The position numbers and the translations under genes are program-made. Below, in pieces: positions 44,963 through 56,900 of a DNA stretch of 64,000 bases; the first letter of the stretch is position 1, and each line of letters opens with the position of its first letter. Below the pieces are notes generated by a model. It was not told the DNA's origin. It saw nothing but the letters and a program-made list of their open reading frames with translations, and searched no databases. This stretch comes from Topomyia yanbarensis. Lineage: Eukaryota > Arthropoda > Insecta > Diptera > Culicidae. The stretch lies in assembly GCF_030247195.1 (NCBI RefSeq), contig NC_080670.1, forward strand, positions 41,773,524 to 41,837,523, in the 5' to 3' direction.

Positions 44963-45851
44963 TAGAGATGGGCAGAATAGTTCTGTAAAAAGAACTAGAT
45001 CACATGAACCATTTTCCCGTTCAGTTGAATTTTTACATGTACATAGCGAGAGGGATTTCTCTATTCTTCTTGAATGTCGTTATTCGTCAATTTACAATTT
45101 CCACAAGAAAGCATCCATGATAGTTTGCGAAACGGTAGGTCAGTTCATTGTCATTCGTTCGCCTTAAAATTAATCCCTTGAATTTGGCGATCTGCTCTAG
45201 GCGAACTGGTAAATTCATGTCTAAGCAAATTAACCCTTTCATGCCCAACTTTTTTCTAGTGCATGTAGGGTTTCAAAACTATTTTTCCTTGAAAACGGGG
45301 TCAAGAAACACGAAAAGCCTATTTTAATAAAGATAGGTGATTCCATGGCAGTGCTAGAAGCTGGTTAATTTTTACCTTTTAATGCTCAATTAAATTTTCC
45401 TAGAATAATTACAGTAGTCTAATTACGAGGAAAACGTCACCAACGACAGTCTAAACTGATAAGATTTATCAGTTTTCAATGATATTGCACCATAATAAAG
45501 ATATATGAAAAAATCATTTTCCGTCGTCAACGTAAACTGTCCCTGGCAGCACTGTTCCATCGGAATCCAATCAGACTAATTGCAATAACTTCAGTTCTAG
45601 AGCTGATCCTTGTAACTGTTAATACTCAAATTAAAGGCAATAATCACATTAATAAGCCATACTTGTTTTTGTTAGCTAATCTCGCCTCAATCAAAAGTTA
45701 TAGCTGTTTAAAAACGCTGTTGCCCACAAACAACATGGGCATGAATGGGTTAAATTATTACTACTGTGCATTGGAAAGGAACTCCCGTTCACTCTTTCTA
45801 TTTGAAGAACCAGTTCTCCTGAACCGCTCGCGAACAGATTTCCCATCTTTA
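44963..45851 (+). mobile_element. hAT-like MITE with GAAC-rich ends, containing a nested MITE
   Basis: The ends TAGAGATGGGCAGA and (reversed) TAAAGATGGGAAAT are inverted repeats. Both subterminal regions repeat GAAC/GTTC words. A piggyBac-type MITE occupies 45230-45753, leaving about 365 bp of host element. No clear target duplication remains. Confidence 0.65.
45230..45753 (+). mobile_element. piggyBac-type MITE, copy 2
   Basis: TTAA at 45230-45233 and 45750-45753; ends CCCTTTCATGCCCA and (reversed) CCCATTCATGCCCA. The body aligns throughout with 34086-34611 with scattered changes and small indels. It sits inside the hAT-like MITE. Confidence 0.85.
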
Positions 45852-46261
45852 CGTGAATGATAAGAGAAAAGTAAATGAACCTCATGATGTAGCAGACGAC
45901 AAGACACGTGTGTCCCCGCCGCGAAAGAAGCTATAGTAAGTATAGCACGTACTAAATCCGACGAACACTCAATAACATTTGGTTTTGTTTTTAGTTACAT
46001 TTTGTAAATATATAAAAGACCCTCGGTTTCGTTAAGTCATCGCAATGAGCCGTATCGAATAAATGAATTATAAAAAATAGTTTTTTCATTCAAGGATGGT
46101 GTTTGATTCACTAGTCGCCAATCCCTAAATATGAACTGTTTTAAGACATTATTCTAAAATTCGAAGTTTCTAAATGTATTTTTTTTAAATGGTCTATAAA
46201 TAATATTTTGTCAGAAAGGTGTGCCCCTCCTTTGTCAGCCAGCTGGAGCCGCCTATGAAAT
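45852..46261. other. Noncoding stretch
   Basis: AT-rich; nothing recognised. Confidence 0.35.
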
Positions 46262-46320
46262 CGTGTTTTTTTTCAGAGACGTTCTACAAAAATCATCGTC
46301 ATCGAGTCGCTTGTCGATAT
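46262..46320 (-). repeat. Fragment of the 40.6-kb foldback family
   Basis: The minus strand reads 'cgacaagcgactcga', a short variable stretch, then 'tttgtagaacgtctctga', as at 40578-40620 and 58998-59045. Confidence 0.65.
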
Positions 46321-46495
46321 GTTTGTATGAAAAAAATACAGAATGTTATTATAATGATGTATTATAATGCACAAAAGTTTTGATTATTTCGCCTTACCCG
46401 GATTTCTCAAAAAAAATCGGATAAAAAGTGTTTTTTTTAACGCTGCAACCCATACCTCCCCCTTAAGTAAAATCTGTTCAATATCTACGGGAGAC

Positions 46496-46683
<188 letters not shown>

Positions 46684-46759
46684 TTTAAGTAGTGCAGTTT
46701 ATATCGTAAACAAACATTAATGACCTTGACGCGTATGTCAGCAATTTAGAGATGGTCGG

Positions 46760-47070
46760 GTTTCTTTTTTTCGAACCCGAATCGAACCCGAGAGCTTGAA
46801 AATTGAAAAACCCGAACCCGACCCGAGCCCGAAATTATAAAATTTGAAAAACACGAACCCGACCCGAGCCCGAAATTATAAAATTTGAAAAACCCGCACC
46901 CGACCCGAGCCCGAAAATTTTAAAATAAGAAAACCCGGACCCGACCCGTACCCGAGAATGAAATTTTGTAAAACCCGAACCCGCGCCGACCCCGAGAATT
47001 TTAAAATTTGAAAACCCGAACCCGACCCGAACCCGAAAATTTTTAATTTGAGAAACCCGATCCGAACCCA
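46760..47070. repeat. CCCGAA minisatellite, left array
   Basis: About seven units of 40-45 bp, each with AACCCGAACCCGACCCGA-like sequence followed by 'aattttaaaatttga'. The matching right array is at 48728-48920. Confidence 0.85.
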
Positions 47071-48727
47071 ACTTGCTAATATGGAGAATCCACCAGAGAT
47101 CTCGAAGATTTTTAATTTTAGGTACCCTTGGCTCATCCTAGAATAGTAGAATCATTCGAATCTGAAGTAGCACCATACGCGTTGAGTTTTATCTGCCTAT
47201 GGCGAAACGAATTACTGGCGAGTAAAATACGCATTTTTATTTGCTATTATTGAACGTCGAATATGTAATGTTATGAGAAACTTACAAATTGTCGATATAT
47301 TAAACGAAATGTAGAATAAATCGGTCGCCAACTCATGGGGAAACAAAAAACTTAATGGTGACAGTTTCAAACAACCTTGCCCGTCGTACTTAACCAAAAT
47401 TTCTGATTTTGCATCAAAAGCGAATTCTATACATTTCTTTTCTAGGAAATGTAAAACCATTCCTGCAAGGCAGTTTGGTATAATATATCACATGGTATGG
47501 TAATTTACCAGCGCAGTACCACCAAATTTGTGATTTCAACATATGGGAACTGTGAAATCGTCCCCGGGGCCCAGGCTACAACGTCCTTTTTAGTCAATGG
47601 TTACAGTTTATTTTAACTGCAAGCATTCTTTATCATAAATCCATTTGATTATTATTATTAAACTTCTATTAAAGCAGGTAAAACCTATTTGTTGCATTTG
47701 ACCAACTTAACAGTGCCCGCTTAAAGTTTGTTTGGGGTACAAATGTACTCCACAAAACCATTTACGTTAATTAAGTTTTGTTTTTTTTTGTGTTTCGAAT
47801 TCATCTCGTCAGTAACTAGCACCATCTGGGTGTCTATTTAGAAGATGTATCTAAACTAGTACCCAAATTAGCACTAGTTAGACACAAAACATTCCACATT
47901 TACGTTAATGTTTTGTCATGTTTGCATAATTCCGAAGACATTATTTTATTTTTTTTTAAAAGCAAAACATCGATACACAGTAAACGAAAAACTTGTGAAA
48001 AATTGAATGTTCTAGAATAAAACTATCCAATTTAATTATAAATTTAATAAAAATTAGGCATATTAGAGCGATTTTAGTTCTTGGCTACGAATGTATCCCA
48101 AAAAACCGTTTACTTAGAGAAAAAGTCACGAAACCGTTGTAGGGTTAATGGACAATTATTATTCAATATGTAGCAAAAAGTACTACCATTAACTGCACTC
48201 GCAAACACCCACTGTTTGATTTCGGATCAATAGATTGGTTTTTATTGTTTCTACTTTCCGTAGATTTCTACTCGCTTTGCTTTGGACACTATTTGCTGTA
48301 CGCTTTAGCTAAGTTTTACGCGTTTACTCTGACCGCGGCCTACGCATCGGTTTTAAAATACCTGTCGAAATTAATATTTTAAAACAGAAAATTGAACCAA
48401 TATTTTCCGATAAATTCCTGTTGACTTGATTTAATTATCATTAAAAATAAATCGCAAAGAGATTTTAGATGTGAGACACGTATTGTTGAATGCTCTCTCA
48501 TGAATGTTCTTTTAAACCATAAAATAATTCAGTCAGTTTGCGAATCTGAAGAGACAGAATTTTATACAAGAATGAAAAAATACTATATTTGAGCACCAGA
48601 AAATACGACGAATTCTAGCGATTTAAAGGTGCTACCATTTGGTACGGTTATATGTGACTTCCATTCGTATCACGAAGTATAAAAAAGGATGGGTTATGTG
48701 TATAGACAACGTTAAGAAATGGTTGGG

Positions 48728-48985
48728 TTGTTTTGTTCAAAACCCGAACCCGTCCCAACCCCGACAAATTCTAATTTGAAAAACCCGAATCCGACCCGAG
48801 CCCGAATGTTCAAAATTTTAAAAACCCGAACCCGACCCGAGCCCGAGAATTACCAATTTCAAAACCCGGAACCCGACTCGAACCCGAGAAGCTTAAATTT
48901 ATTGAACCCGAACCCGACCCGAAACCCGTCGGGTTCGGGTCGGGTCCGGGTTTCGGGTCTAAAAACCCGAACCCGACCATCTCTA
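48728..48985. repeat. CCCGAA minisatellite, right array with snap-back end
   Basis: Four to five units in the same orientation as the left array, then a reversed run (tcgggttcgggtcgggtccg) and a final forward run. The last 75 bp could therefore fold on themselves. Confidence 0.85.
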
Positions 48986-48992
48986 GTCAGCA

Positions 48993-49989
48993 TGGCTGAC
49001 CGAAGTATCTCAATATGACCGTATTATTTGTACCAGCCGGTTGTACAATTTAAATTCACCAGCTAATTGCAAAGTTAGACCTGTGTAAAACATTTGCATT
49101 TTTCCTGACATCGAACTGTTTTTCAAATGGATAACACCGCGGCCTCAGATTAGGGAAAAAAGCGTTTTCTGTGCTAAAACTAGACAATAACACGGGAACG
49201 GATCGATTATGTATGCGTGGGTGCAAACAGTTTTTTGAATGAAACTGAAAAAATTGATAGAGTTTATAAATGTTTGTTAGCATTTTTCTCGCAAGCGTAT
49301 GTGTTTTGTGATGAATAATGGAACGTAATCAATGAGACCATATTTGAATAGTATTGTGTATAGAATTTATAGAGAAAAATATTTGAAGAAAAAAATGTAT
49401 TATATCATAAACACATGAAATGCAAAAGCGTCGAATACATTACATTTCATGCGCTGTAAGCCCTCGAATGAAAAGTGTGGTTTAGTTTCATTGTCTTGGA
49501 ATTGACTGATACTTCCATAGTAATCCTTTGTCTTCCAGATCAGAATGAAATAAGAAGGTAATAACAGAATGCAATTGTCGTAACATTGAGATCGGGTTGG
49601 AGCTAGATTTTTCTTTGTGTGCGATTTGCAAATAAAATTCATACTCGATTTCCTACATTACATTAGCATATAGCTTCAATCCATTTCAAGCAGGGCTGTT
49701 ACCGTTTCCCATTTCAACTTTCATCGCCGACAAAATGCATTCGAAGTCATATTGATAGCCTGCACCGAAACGGATGAGAGGGCTACACAGTTCAATAAAA
49801 AGTGAACATACATGTACGTACCTAGCTTAATATGTCACTTCAACTGAATCTAAAATCCACAATCATACACTCCCAATGGAAAGATTGACTGGAGCAAAAT
49901 CACATGACCGAATAAGACCTCAACCTCCCCGGTAATGCTTTTCACCAGTGCTACATACATTATTCATTTTTACGTTAACCTGGCTTCTT
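48993..49989. other. Noncoding stretch
   Basis: No gene or repeat recognised. Confidence 0.35.
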
Positions 49990-50150
49990 CCCGATCAGAA
50001 ACACATAACAGAAATATTTCAAAACTATATCCCGAATTGTTACTTGTTATAAATTTCTGTTATTTTAACTACTAACGAGACCTACTTTAGAACACAATAT
50101 GTTACAAAAATTGCGTTCTGTTATAATCTTGTCATTGCATTCTGATCGGG
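49990..50150. mobile_element. 161-bp MITE
   Basis: CCCGATCAGAA at 49990-50000 is exactly reversed at 50140-50150, and the subterminal 'ataacagaa' is also reversed near 50115-50123. No certain target duplication. Confidence 0.65.
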
Positions 50151-51876
50151 TTTGTTCCCCACTCTTACTGGCACACACACGCACTAAGCACAGTTTAATC
50201 CGACCGGGCCCTAAAACCAAACAGCAAATAGCTTTAGATTGCACATTTTCAAGTTCTAAATAAATAATCACTTTGCCGTTTTTCTTCTCTTACATCCTAA
50301 ATATATGGATCGAAAGCTAGACGAAGATAGACTCTTCGGTTCCCACAATGCTTCAAAGTATATTCCGAGTAGTGGCGCACCCAAGGGATTCATTAGTTCA
50401 CAAATCCGGAAAATCGGTTTTCCTTTTTAGCATCCTTTCCCTCTCCCCCCACCCCGTCCCACCTATCCAACACTTTTCCGTTTTTGTTCGTAATAAAGTT
50501 TGACATGACGTGGGAATGTCTGTCTAGTCTAGACGCAGCCAGATCGGTAAAGTCCTTCCCACTTGAATGTCCCAAGCTCGAGTGTCGGGTTGTAAAAGTT
50601 TCGGACGAATGTATGATTCACATCTTTCATGCACGTTTGGAGATGGTGCGCGGGTGGGGTTGGGTCCAACTTGAGGAAGATTATGGTCGAGAGCGGCTGA
50701 GGAGCACACTTTGCAGAATTCATACGATTTATATTTATCCGTTGGATAGAGGCAGGGCATATGTTATTACATACCTTACTTGCCTGCAAGAGGTGCCTCT
50801 TCTGGTGTGTTGAGTTTGCAAGCAGGGAACTTATTTCGCATCGGGTGTAATTTGAGTGCTACCAAAATGTTGGTTAGTGTGTGAGAGGTAGGATCTGACA
50901 TTGATGTAGGCAAACATTTAGTCGGGCCTTTAAGGCGCACGCGGGACATAGTGATGAACAGAAAATACAACCTTAAAATTTCAATTACATTAGTTCTTAC
51001 TTAAAAACATTTGACACCCAACAATGGAAACTTTACGGGATCCTAGTTAGATTCCTTAATTAATACTGTTCTGTTGATATTTCATCTTCAATTAAATTTT
51101 TCACAGTTGCATGTTACATTTTTAATCATTCAACAATACCGAAAAATAGCGAGTAAAACCCATAAATCCTCCCAACGTGAATGGAACCTTCACAATCGAG
51201 TATTTAATCACAAAATTCAAAGCAAGAACAGTAACGACGATCTCGGAAAAGAGCTAAACACAATACGTAGTGTATACCTAGAGTCTGCTGCGAAGCAATC
51301 AGCTTCCCGCTAATCCCATTAAGTTCAGGGACAAGAAACGAAAGGTCAGTAACTAATCTTTACAAAATGCCCACAAAACCCCTACCGAATGCCACCTGGA
51401 TTAGCACAGAAAAGACCAGTTTATGAGTAATTTAACGCCCGTCGGTAGGGGGAGGGATGGTGGTTTCTGGCGCGTGCGAACATAAACCAAATGGAATATT
51501 CAAAGCAGAATCTCATACAATAGTAATGGTCGGTATGCCAGGAGCTTTTCGAGGTTCACCTCGGCGGGATGTTTTTTCCGACCTTTTCTTGGACCATGCC
51601 GTGCTGCCTGCTGATATCGTTTGTATAGGTATTTTTTATACTTTGAAGGTGGCGCATTGAAATTAAAACGATAATTCACTAAAATTGTATGAACAATTTG
51701 AAAAAAATTGTCATGCTAAGAAATCCAGATAATGGTGCACCATAATGGAAACGATTAATATCATGAACCTGTAATTGTTACGGTGCACAATCTTTGTTAC
51801 CGTTATTTTAGAGGAAACATTTTGCTGTTATGCTCCAAAACATCATATTGAATGAGTTAAATTCTAGCCAAACATG
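50151..51876. other. Noncoding stretch, possibly unique DNA
   Basis: Slightly GC-richer between 50400 and 50950, with open frames on both strands that match nothing known to me. No TE ends seen. Confidence 0.35.
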
Positions 51877-52108
51877 TGAAATGGTCCTAAGTGCAAATGG
51901 CAGTTTCTCTTTGTTTACTTTCTCTTTCGCTAATAACTCAGCAGTTTATACGTTTATTTCTAAACTCTTAGCATAATAAGCTAGTCGAAATCAGAGTTTT
52001 TCGATATATCCTGAAACAATATTGAAAAGTTTTAAGATGACGCCGTAATAATTGAAAGAGAAAGTAAACAAAAAATGGCTCTCATTTGCACTTAGGACTA
52101 TTTGAAAT
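51877..52108. mobile_element. Foldback MITE, copy 2
   Basis: The ends 'ggtcctaagtgcaaatgg' and (reversed) 'gtcctaagtgcaaatgaga' pair. The interior 'ctttctctttcgctaata' matches the copy at 28228-28488. Confidence 0.75.
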
Positions 52109-52470
52109 GTTTATCGAGAATTGACAAAATTTTTTCGGAGTCCTAGAATTGATTTCTCGTTCTAAATGTGAGGGAATGTAATTGCACCTAGCCATTGGCA
52201 TTTATTTCCTGCTACTACAAGGACGCTGGCACAGAGTTGTTTGATGTATGAATCAAACAAAAAAGATTTATATGCCAATTGTTCTTCGCAGAGCCGTAGC
52301 AATCTAACCACGCGTTTTGTGCCGAACGAAATTACGGATTAATCAAATAAAGAGCAAGAGATCTATTTGTATAGTTTATACTGTATTAATTAGTATCGAC
52401 CCGAAATTTCATCGCCGCAAATTGTCACAACACAACGCGGTACGGCGCATATTTGTGTTAGTGGTTTACT
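52109..52470. other. Noncoding stretch
   Basis: Nothing recognised. Confidence 0.35.
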
Positions 52471-52680
52471 ATTAGCGCATTAACTCAAAATTCAACGCGG
52501 CCTTTCTCGATCGAAAGGTATGGCCGCGCTTCATGAAACGCCGCGCTTAGACAATCTGTCATAATATCGCAAATTTGCATAACGAAGGGCCGAGTTGTTC
52601 TAAAAATCAGCCCTGCGTTATGCAACGTTTTGTGCCGGTTGAGTATACCAGATGCAAGTGGTGCCAAATTCATCACGTTT
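52471..52680 (-). repeat. Dispersed repeat with conserved hairpin, copy 2
   Basis: Inverse orientation copy of 37316-37520. The CGCGGCC/GGCCGCG stem is kept although loop and inner stem sequences have changed. Confidence 0.7.
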
Positions 52681-52699
52681 GTTCACAGAACTGGCATGT

Positions 52700-53235
52700 A
52701 TTAGTTTGTTCTTGATATGTACAAATAGTTCGCTGTGTAATGGTATCTCCCCCTTCTGTTTTGTATTGCAGGGTAAGGTAAGAGGAAATGGGTTGGTCTA
52801 CCAGCATTCTCACTACAAAGACACCACTTAAAATACCTGGGAAGTAGTTTCTTCATGTGTCCTCCTTCAATAGATTCCACTGCTCCGAAATTCGATATGA
52901 ATCTTTTAATTGCCACTTTGCAAGTAAGTGGAGATAAATCATGTAATTTAACTTCAATATTTCCATTATCCATGTATATAGGGATCTTGATTTCAGCGTT
53001 GTCACAAACAAGCACGTGTTTTAAGTTGTTCTGAGAAATAAAGCTTTTCGCCTGGGCGAATTTGTTGAAGGTATGTTGCTACGGCCGAGGTACTCAAGCT
53101 GTATGAAGGTGACTTCCGAAAACCGAAGCTGATGTTCCATATTATGAATACTTGGTCTTATGCGAAAAGACCTAAAGTCAATGGCCACTGTGTTAGGTCG
53201 AATAATCACTTTTTGTTGATGAAACTCAGTCATCT
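52700..53235 (-). pseudogene. ORF1 (gag-like) relic of a mosquito non-LTR retrotransposon
   Basis: On the minus strand the first frame reads from MTEFHQQKVIIRP through VAIDFRSFRIRPS to a stop; a frameshift near 53040 then leads to VLVCDNAEIKIPIYMDNGNI, LHDLSPLTCKVAIKRFISNF and GAVESIEGG. This pattern (nucleic-acid-binding ORF1 with a DLSP…FGxVESI RRM-like segment) fits ORF1 proteins of Jockey/CR1-type elements in mosquitoes, from memory of the family. It lacks the zinc-knuckle end and is broken. Confidence 0.5.
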
Positions 53236-53439
53236 TAGTAGAGCAAGAATAAAAATCCTTTGTTCTTCAGACAATGCACACAAGTAATTGTTGTTTCGTT
53301 CGCTTTGTATTGGCTCGGACAGAAGCAGGAGCACACTGAGTATCGTTACCGATGCCTTTGGTGGTTGAAAATAGACTGTGGACATTGTGGAAATGTTTAT
53401 TACATTCTTATTACACTTGATAAATATATATGAGCGCAT
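53236..53439. other. Noncoding spacer
   Basis: A short stretch between the ORF1 relic and a dispersed repeat; could be more of the relic's 5' part. Nothing certain. Confidence 0.3.
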
Positions 53440-53945
53440 GACATAACCGAAGTGACTTTAGTTTTGGAATATGTCTGGAACCCGGAACTTCCGGAATTAT
53501 CGATACCGTGTACCGGTGTAAATGAGAAATTCCTATATGACCGCAATAACCAACATGTAATTCTGGAAACAAAAGTCTGAACTGAATGAAATTCAATAAC
53601 AGTCAATGGGAACACTATGCCTTGCATTTGAAATCAAGTTTGTAAAAATCGGTTAAGAGTTCTCTGGAAAATAGATGTGATATTAGCTAAGTCACTTCCC
53701 CAGGGGCAAATCTAGACCCGTAAATCTAAGTAATGTTGAACCTATTTGAATATGTTTACATCTTTTCAACTCGTATCTCCAGAACCAGCAGTAGTGTCTA
53801 CTAAAAATTCAATAACAGCTTATGGGAGCGCTACACCGTTCATTTAAAACTATGTCTGTGAAAATTGGTTAATTCATTTTTGAGAAAATTAAGTGACATT
53901 ATTTGACACACACATACACACAGACATACATAGACACACATAAAT
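53440..53945. repeat. Dispersed repeat ending in a CA-rich microsatellite
   Basis: Contains 'atgaaattcaataacagtca', 'aagtttgtaaaaatcggtta' and a repeated 'attcaataacagcttatggg', then CA/GACA-rich simple sequence at 53911-53945. The phrase also occurs at 23176-23200. It resembles the repeat at 9150. Confidence 0.6.
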
Positions 53946-56900
53946 AGGGGGCAGCATGAACAGGCAGGACAGGAGTCTAAGGGCTTAACGAAACCACCCC
54001 GCCGATCCGGCTCTGAACACTACTCCCCATGAAGGATAGTGTCAACCCTAGCATGACCTCACTGCTCGCATAGATAATCATGGGATCACGAGAGGCGACT
54101 ATGTGCCACGAGTGGAGATAGCGGCCCGGAGTTGGGACCCAACAAAATGGAGACATCTAATAAAACAAATGAGGAGGACGCGATTGCGTTTACAGGGAGT
54201 GGTAAGTTGCAGAGATCACCGGCTACGCCACTGGTAGCCACAGCGAGTACCAGCAGCGGCTTGGTACAGAGTGACCCACGAGGAAACCAACGTGAAATAG
54301 GGTTACCGAATCTAGTGCTCACCTCGAGATCAGGTAGCCACACTACATAGAAGAACCCACATCTCGGGAAGTCGTACTTGACGGAGGTGAGGAAAAAGAT
54401 CGATAAGTTCTACGAATTCGCGAAAAACAAGCACAATGTGCACAACAAGGTGAAGCAGCTAGTGACGAGTATCAAGTCGGCCGTAACAGCTGCTGAACGC
54501 GAACAGAAGGCGCTCTTGATGAGAGTCCGAAATCAACCAAAAAAGCTCTGATGAAAGCTGCAGAACACGCGACGGCAGAAACTGAGGTGATACCGAACAA
54601 TCACCACAATACTCGCTCGGTGAAAAGAGTGAGGGACACACCGGGGGAGCAAGAGGACCCTAAAAAGCTGAAGAGCGAACTGGAGGGCTTATGCGACCAG
54701 AGGGACGTTGGAAAAGATCGTGGTTGGCGCATCGTAGCCAGCAGGCGAAGCAGAGGGAACGGAAACAAAAGGTAGAAAAGAAGAAGGAACAAGAGAAGAA
54801 AGAGAAACGGAAGCCTTCTTGGGAGAGGTACAAGGGCGATGTACTGATCATCGAAGCGAACGATACGACGTCCTGCACCACTTCTCTCAAGAAAGTGAGA
54901 GAAGATCCTGAGTTGAAAGAGCTGGGATAGAACGTCGTTAAAACGAGACGCACTCAGAAAGGCGAGATGAGCTCGTTGCTAAATCCGTGGGCAGCGAAGC
55001 GAACGTGAGAGCTCTATTGCAGGAAGCCGTAGTCGATTGCAAGGGTCTAGACGAGATAACGACCGTAGAAGAACTGTAGGGTGCACTTATAGAGCAATGC
55101 AAACTGGACGTACCGGCGACTATCAAGATTTGGAAAACGTACGGAGGCACTCAAACGGCGGCGATTCGACTACCAGTGATCATTGCCAACAAACTGGCGG
55201 AGACCGGCAAGATAAAAGTCGGATGATCGGTGTGCTCGTTGAGAGTCGCTCCTCGAGTTACCAAACAGATGGAGCGATGCTTCAGGTGCTTGGACCTCGG
55301 ACATCTGGCGAGGAACTACAAGGGCCCGGACAGGTCTGCACTTTGTAGAAAATGCGGAGGAAAAGAGCACGTAGCTAGAGACTGCACGAAGCAACCAAGG
55401 GGCATGATCTGCAAACCGGAGGACGGAAACGACCACACGACGGGCGGCTTAAAATGTCCTGCGTAAAAAAAGGTCGAAGGCAGGCCAAAAATTCCAAAAA
55501 TTTTAATTCCGAGCGCCGTTGAGCTGCCGGAACCAGTAGTGAGGGCATGTGATGTAACAATGCCGACGAAAATGGAGCCGAGGACTACCGGCGTCCAGCG
55601 TACTGGTGGAGCGACAGGCTCAGCATTCTCCAGGCTGCCTGCCTAAAAGCCAGAAGACGCGTTCAGAGAGCAAGATCTGAGGCAGTCAAAGAAGAGTGTA
55701 AGGTATCATTCCGGGTGGCCAGGGCCGCTTTTGGACGCGAGATAGTGCTAATCAAGCCCACCTGCTACAAGAAGCTGTGCAGAGAAGTAGATGCTAACGC
55801 TTACTGTGTCGTGATGGCTAGGATCAAGAGTCCACCGACGCCAGCTGAAAAGTACGCTGACAAATTGAAAATTATCGTGGAGGGTCTTTTCCAGAAGCAC
55901 GGCCTAAACCGCATGGCCACTTACACCATACGGTGATGCAATTGCACCGTTTGCTGGTGACAATCGAGTCTCCAACGACGAGCTCCTTATAGTGGTAAAA
56001 GGGTTCAAAGCGAAGAAAGCTCCCGATTCGGACGGTATCCCCAACGTGGCACTGAAGACCGCGATCCTGGCGTGTCCGTATATGTTCAGATTAGTGTTCA
56101 GATTAGTTCTACAGAAATGCCTGGACGAAGGCTACTTCCCGGTCATATGGAATATTCAGAAGCTGGTGTTGCCAAAACCAGGGGAGCTACCAAGAGATCC
56201 AGCATCGTATCAGCATATATGCCTGCTGGGTACTCTTGGTAAACTTCGGGAAAGGCTGACGAACTACGCTCAAAGCGAAAATAGGCAGAGGCATCGCGAG
56301 CGGGGAGAAAGCATTGAAGCAAAAGAGAAAGGGTAATCGTCCCTTCGCCGTGGTAAAGATCGACATGAAGAACGCGTTCAACAGTGCCAGCTTAGCGGCA
56401 ATCGCCGTAGTGCTGTACAGAATGCGGGTACCGGACTATCTATGCACAGGTCTGAAAAGTTACTTTCTGAACCGTGTACTGACCTACGAAACAAACATGG
56501 GGCAGAGGTCGATTAGGGTCACGACGGGAGTACCCCAGGGCTCCATACTTGGCCCAACGCTCTGTAATATAATATAAAACGGAGTGTTCACATTAGAACT
56601 GCCCAGGGAATCGTCGTTTTACAGATGACGTGGTCCTGACGATAAACGACACTTTTGAGAAGGTTAGGATGTTGACGGCAGAGACAATAGGCATCGTGGA
56701 AACCTGGATTGTCAACGTCAAATTGTAGCTGGCTCATCGTAAGACGGAGGTAGAGCTGGTCACCAACCGTAAAACATCTAATGTGTCGTGATCAGCTTCG
56801 GGAAACATTCAATCTCATCGATGCATGCTTTGAGGCACCTGGATGTGATGGTCGACGATCGGGTAAATTACAACATTCATGACGACTATGTATGAGAGAA

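Larger units (their letters stand above)
46747..48985. mobile_element. 2.2-kb hAT-like unit with CCCGAA minisatellite ends
   Basis: TAGAGATGGTCGGG at the left is exactly reversed at the right end (48972-48985). GTCAGCA follows the right end (48986-48992) and occurs 3 bp before the left end (46737-46743), an imperfect target duplication. Both subterminal regions consist of degenerate units of about 40 bp with 'aacccgaacccgacccga' plus an AT-rich spacer. The middle (about 47120-48710) is AT-rich and includes 'ggggtacaaatgtac' (47734) and 'tagggttaatgg' (48143), reminiscent of the piggyBac-type element at 24.5 kb. No transposase seen. Confidence 0.7.

Noticed and set aside
46835..47136. Two minus-strand frames with Gly-Ser-Gly repeats
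   Set aside because: Translation of the CCCGAA minisatellite; no start context and no family.
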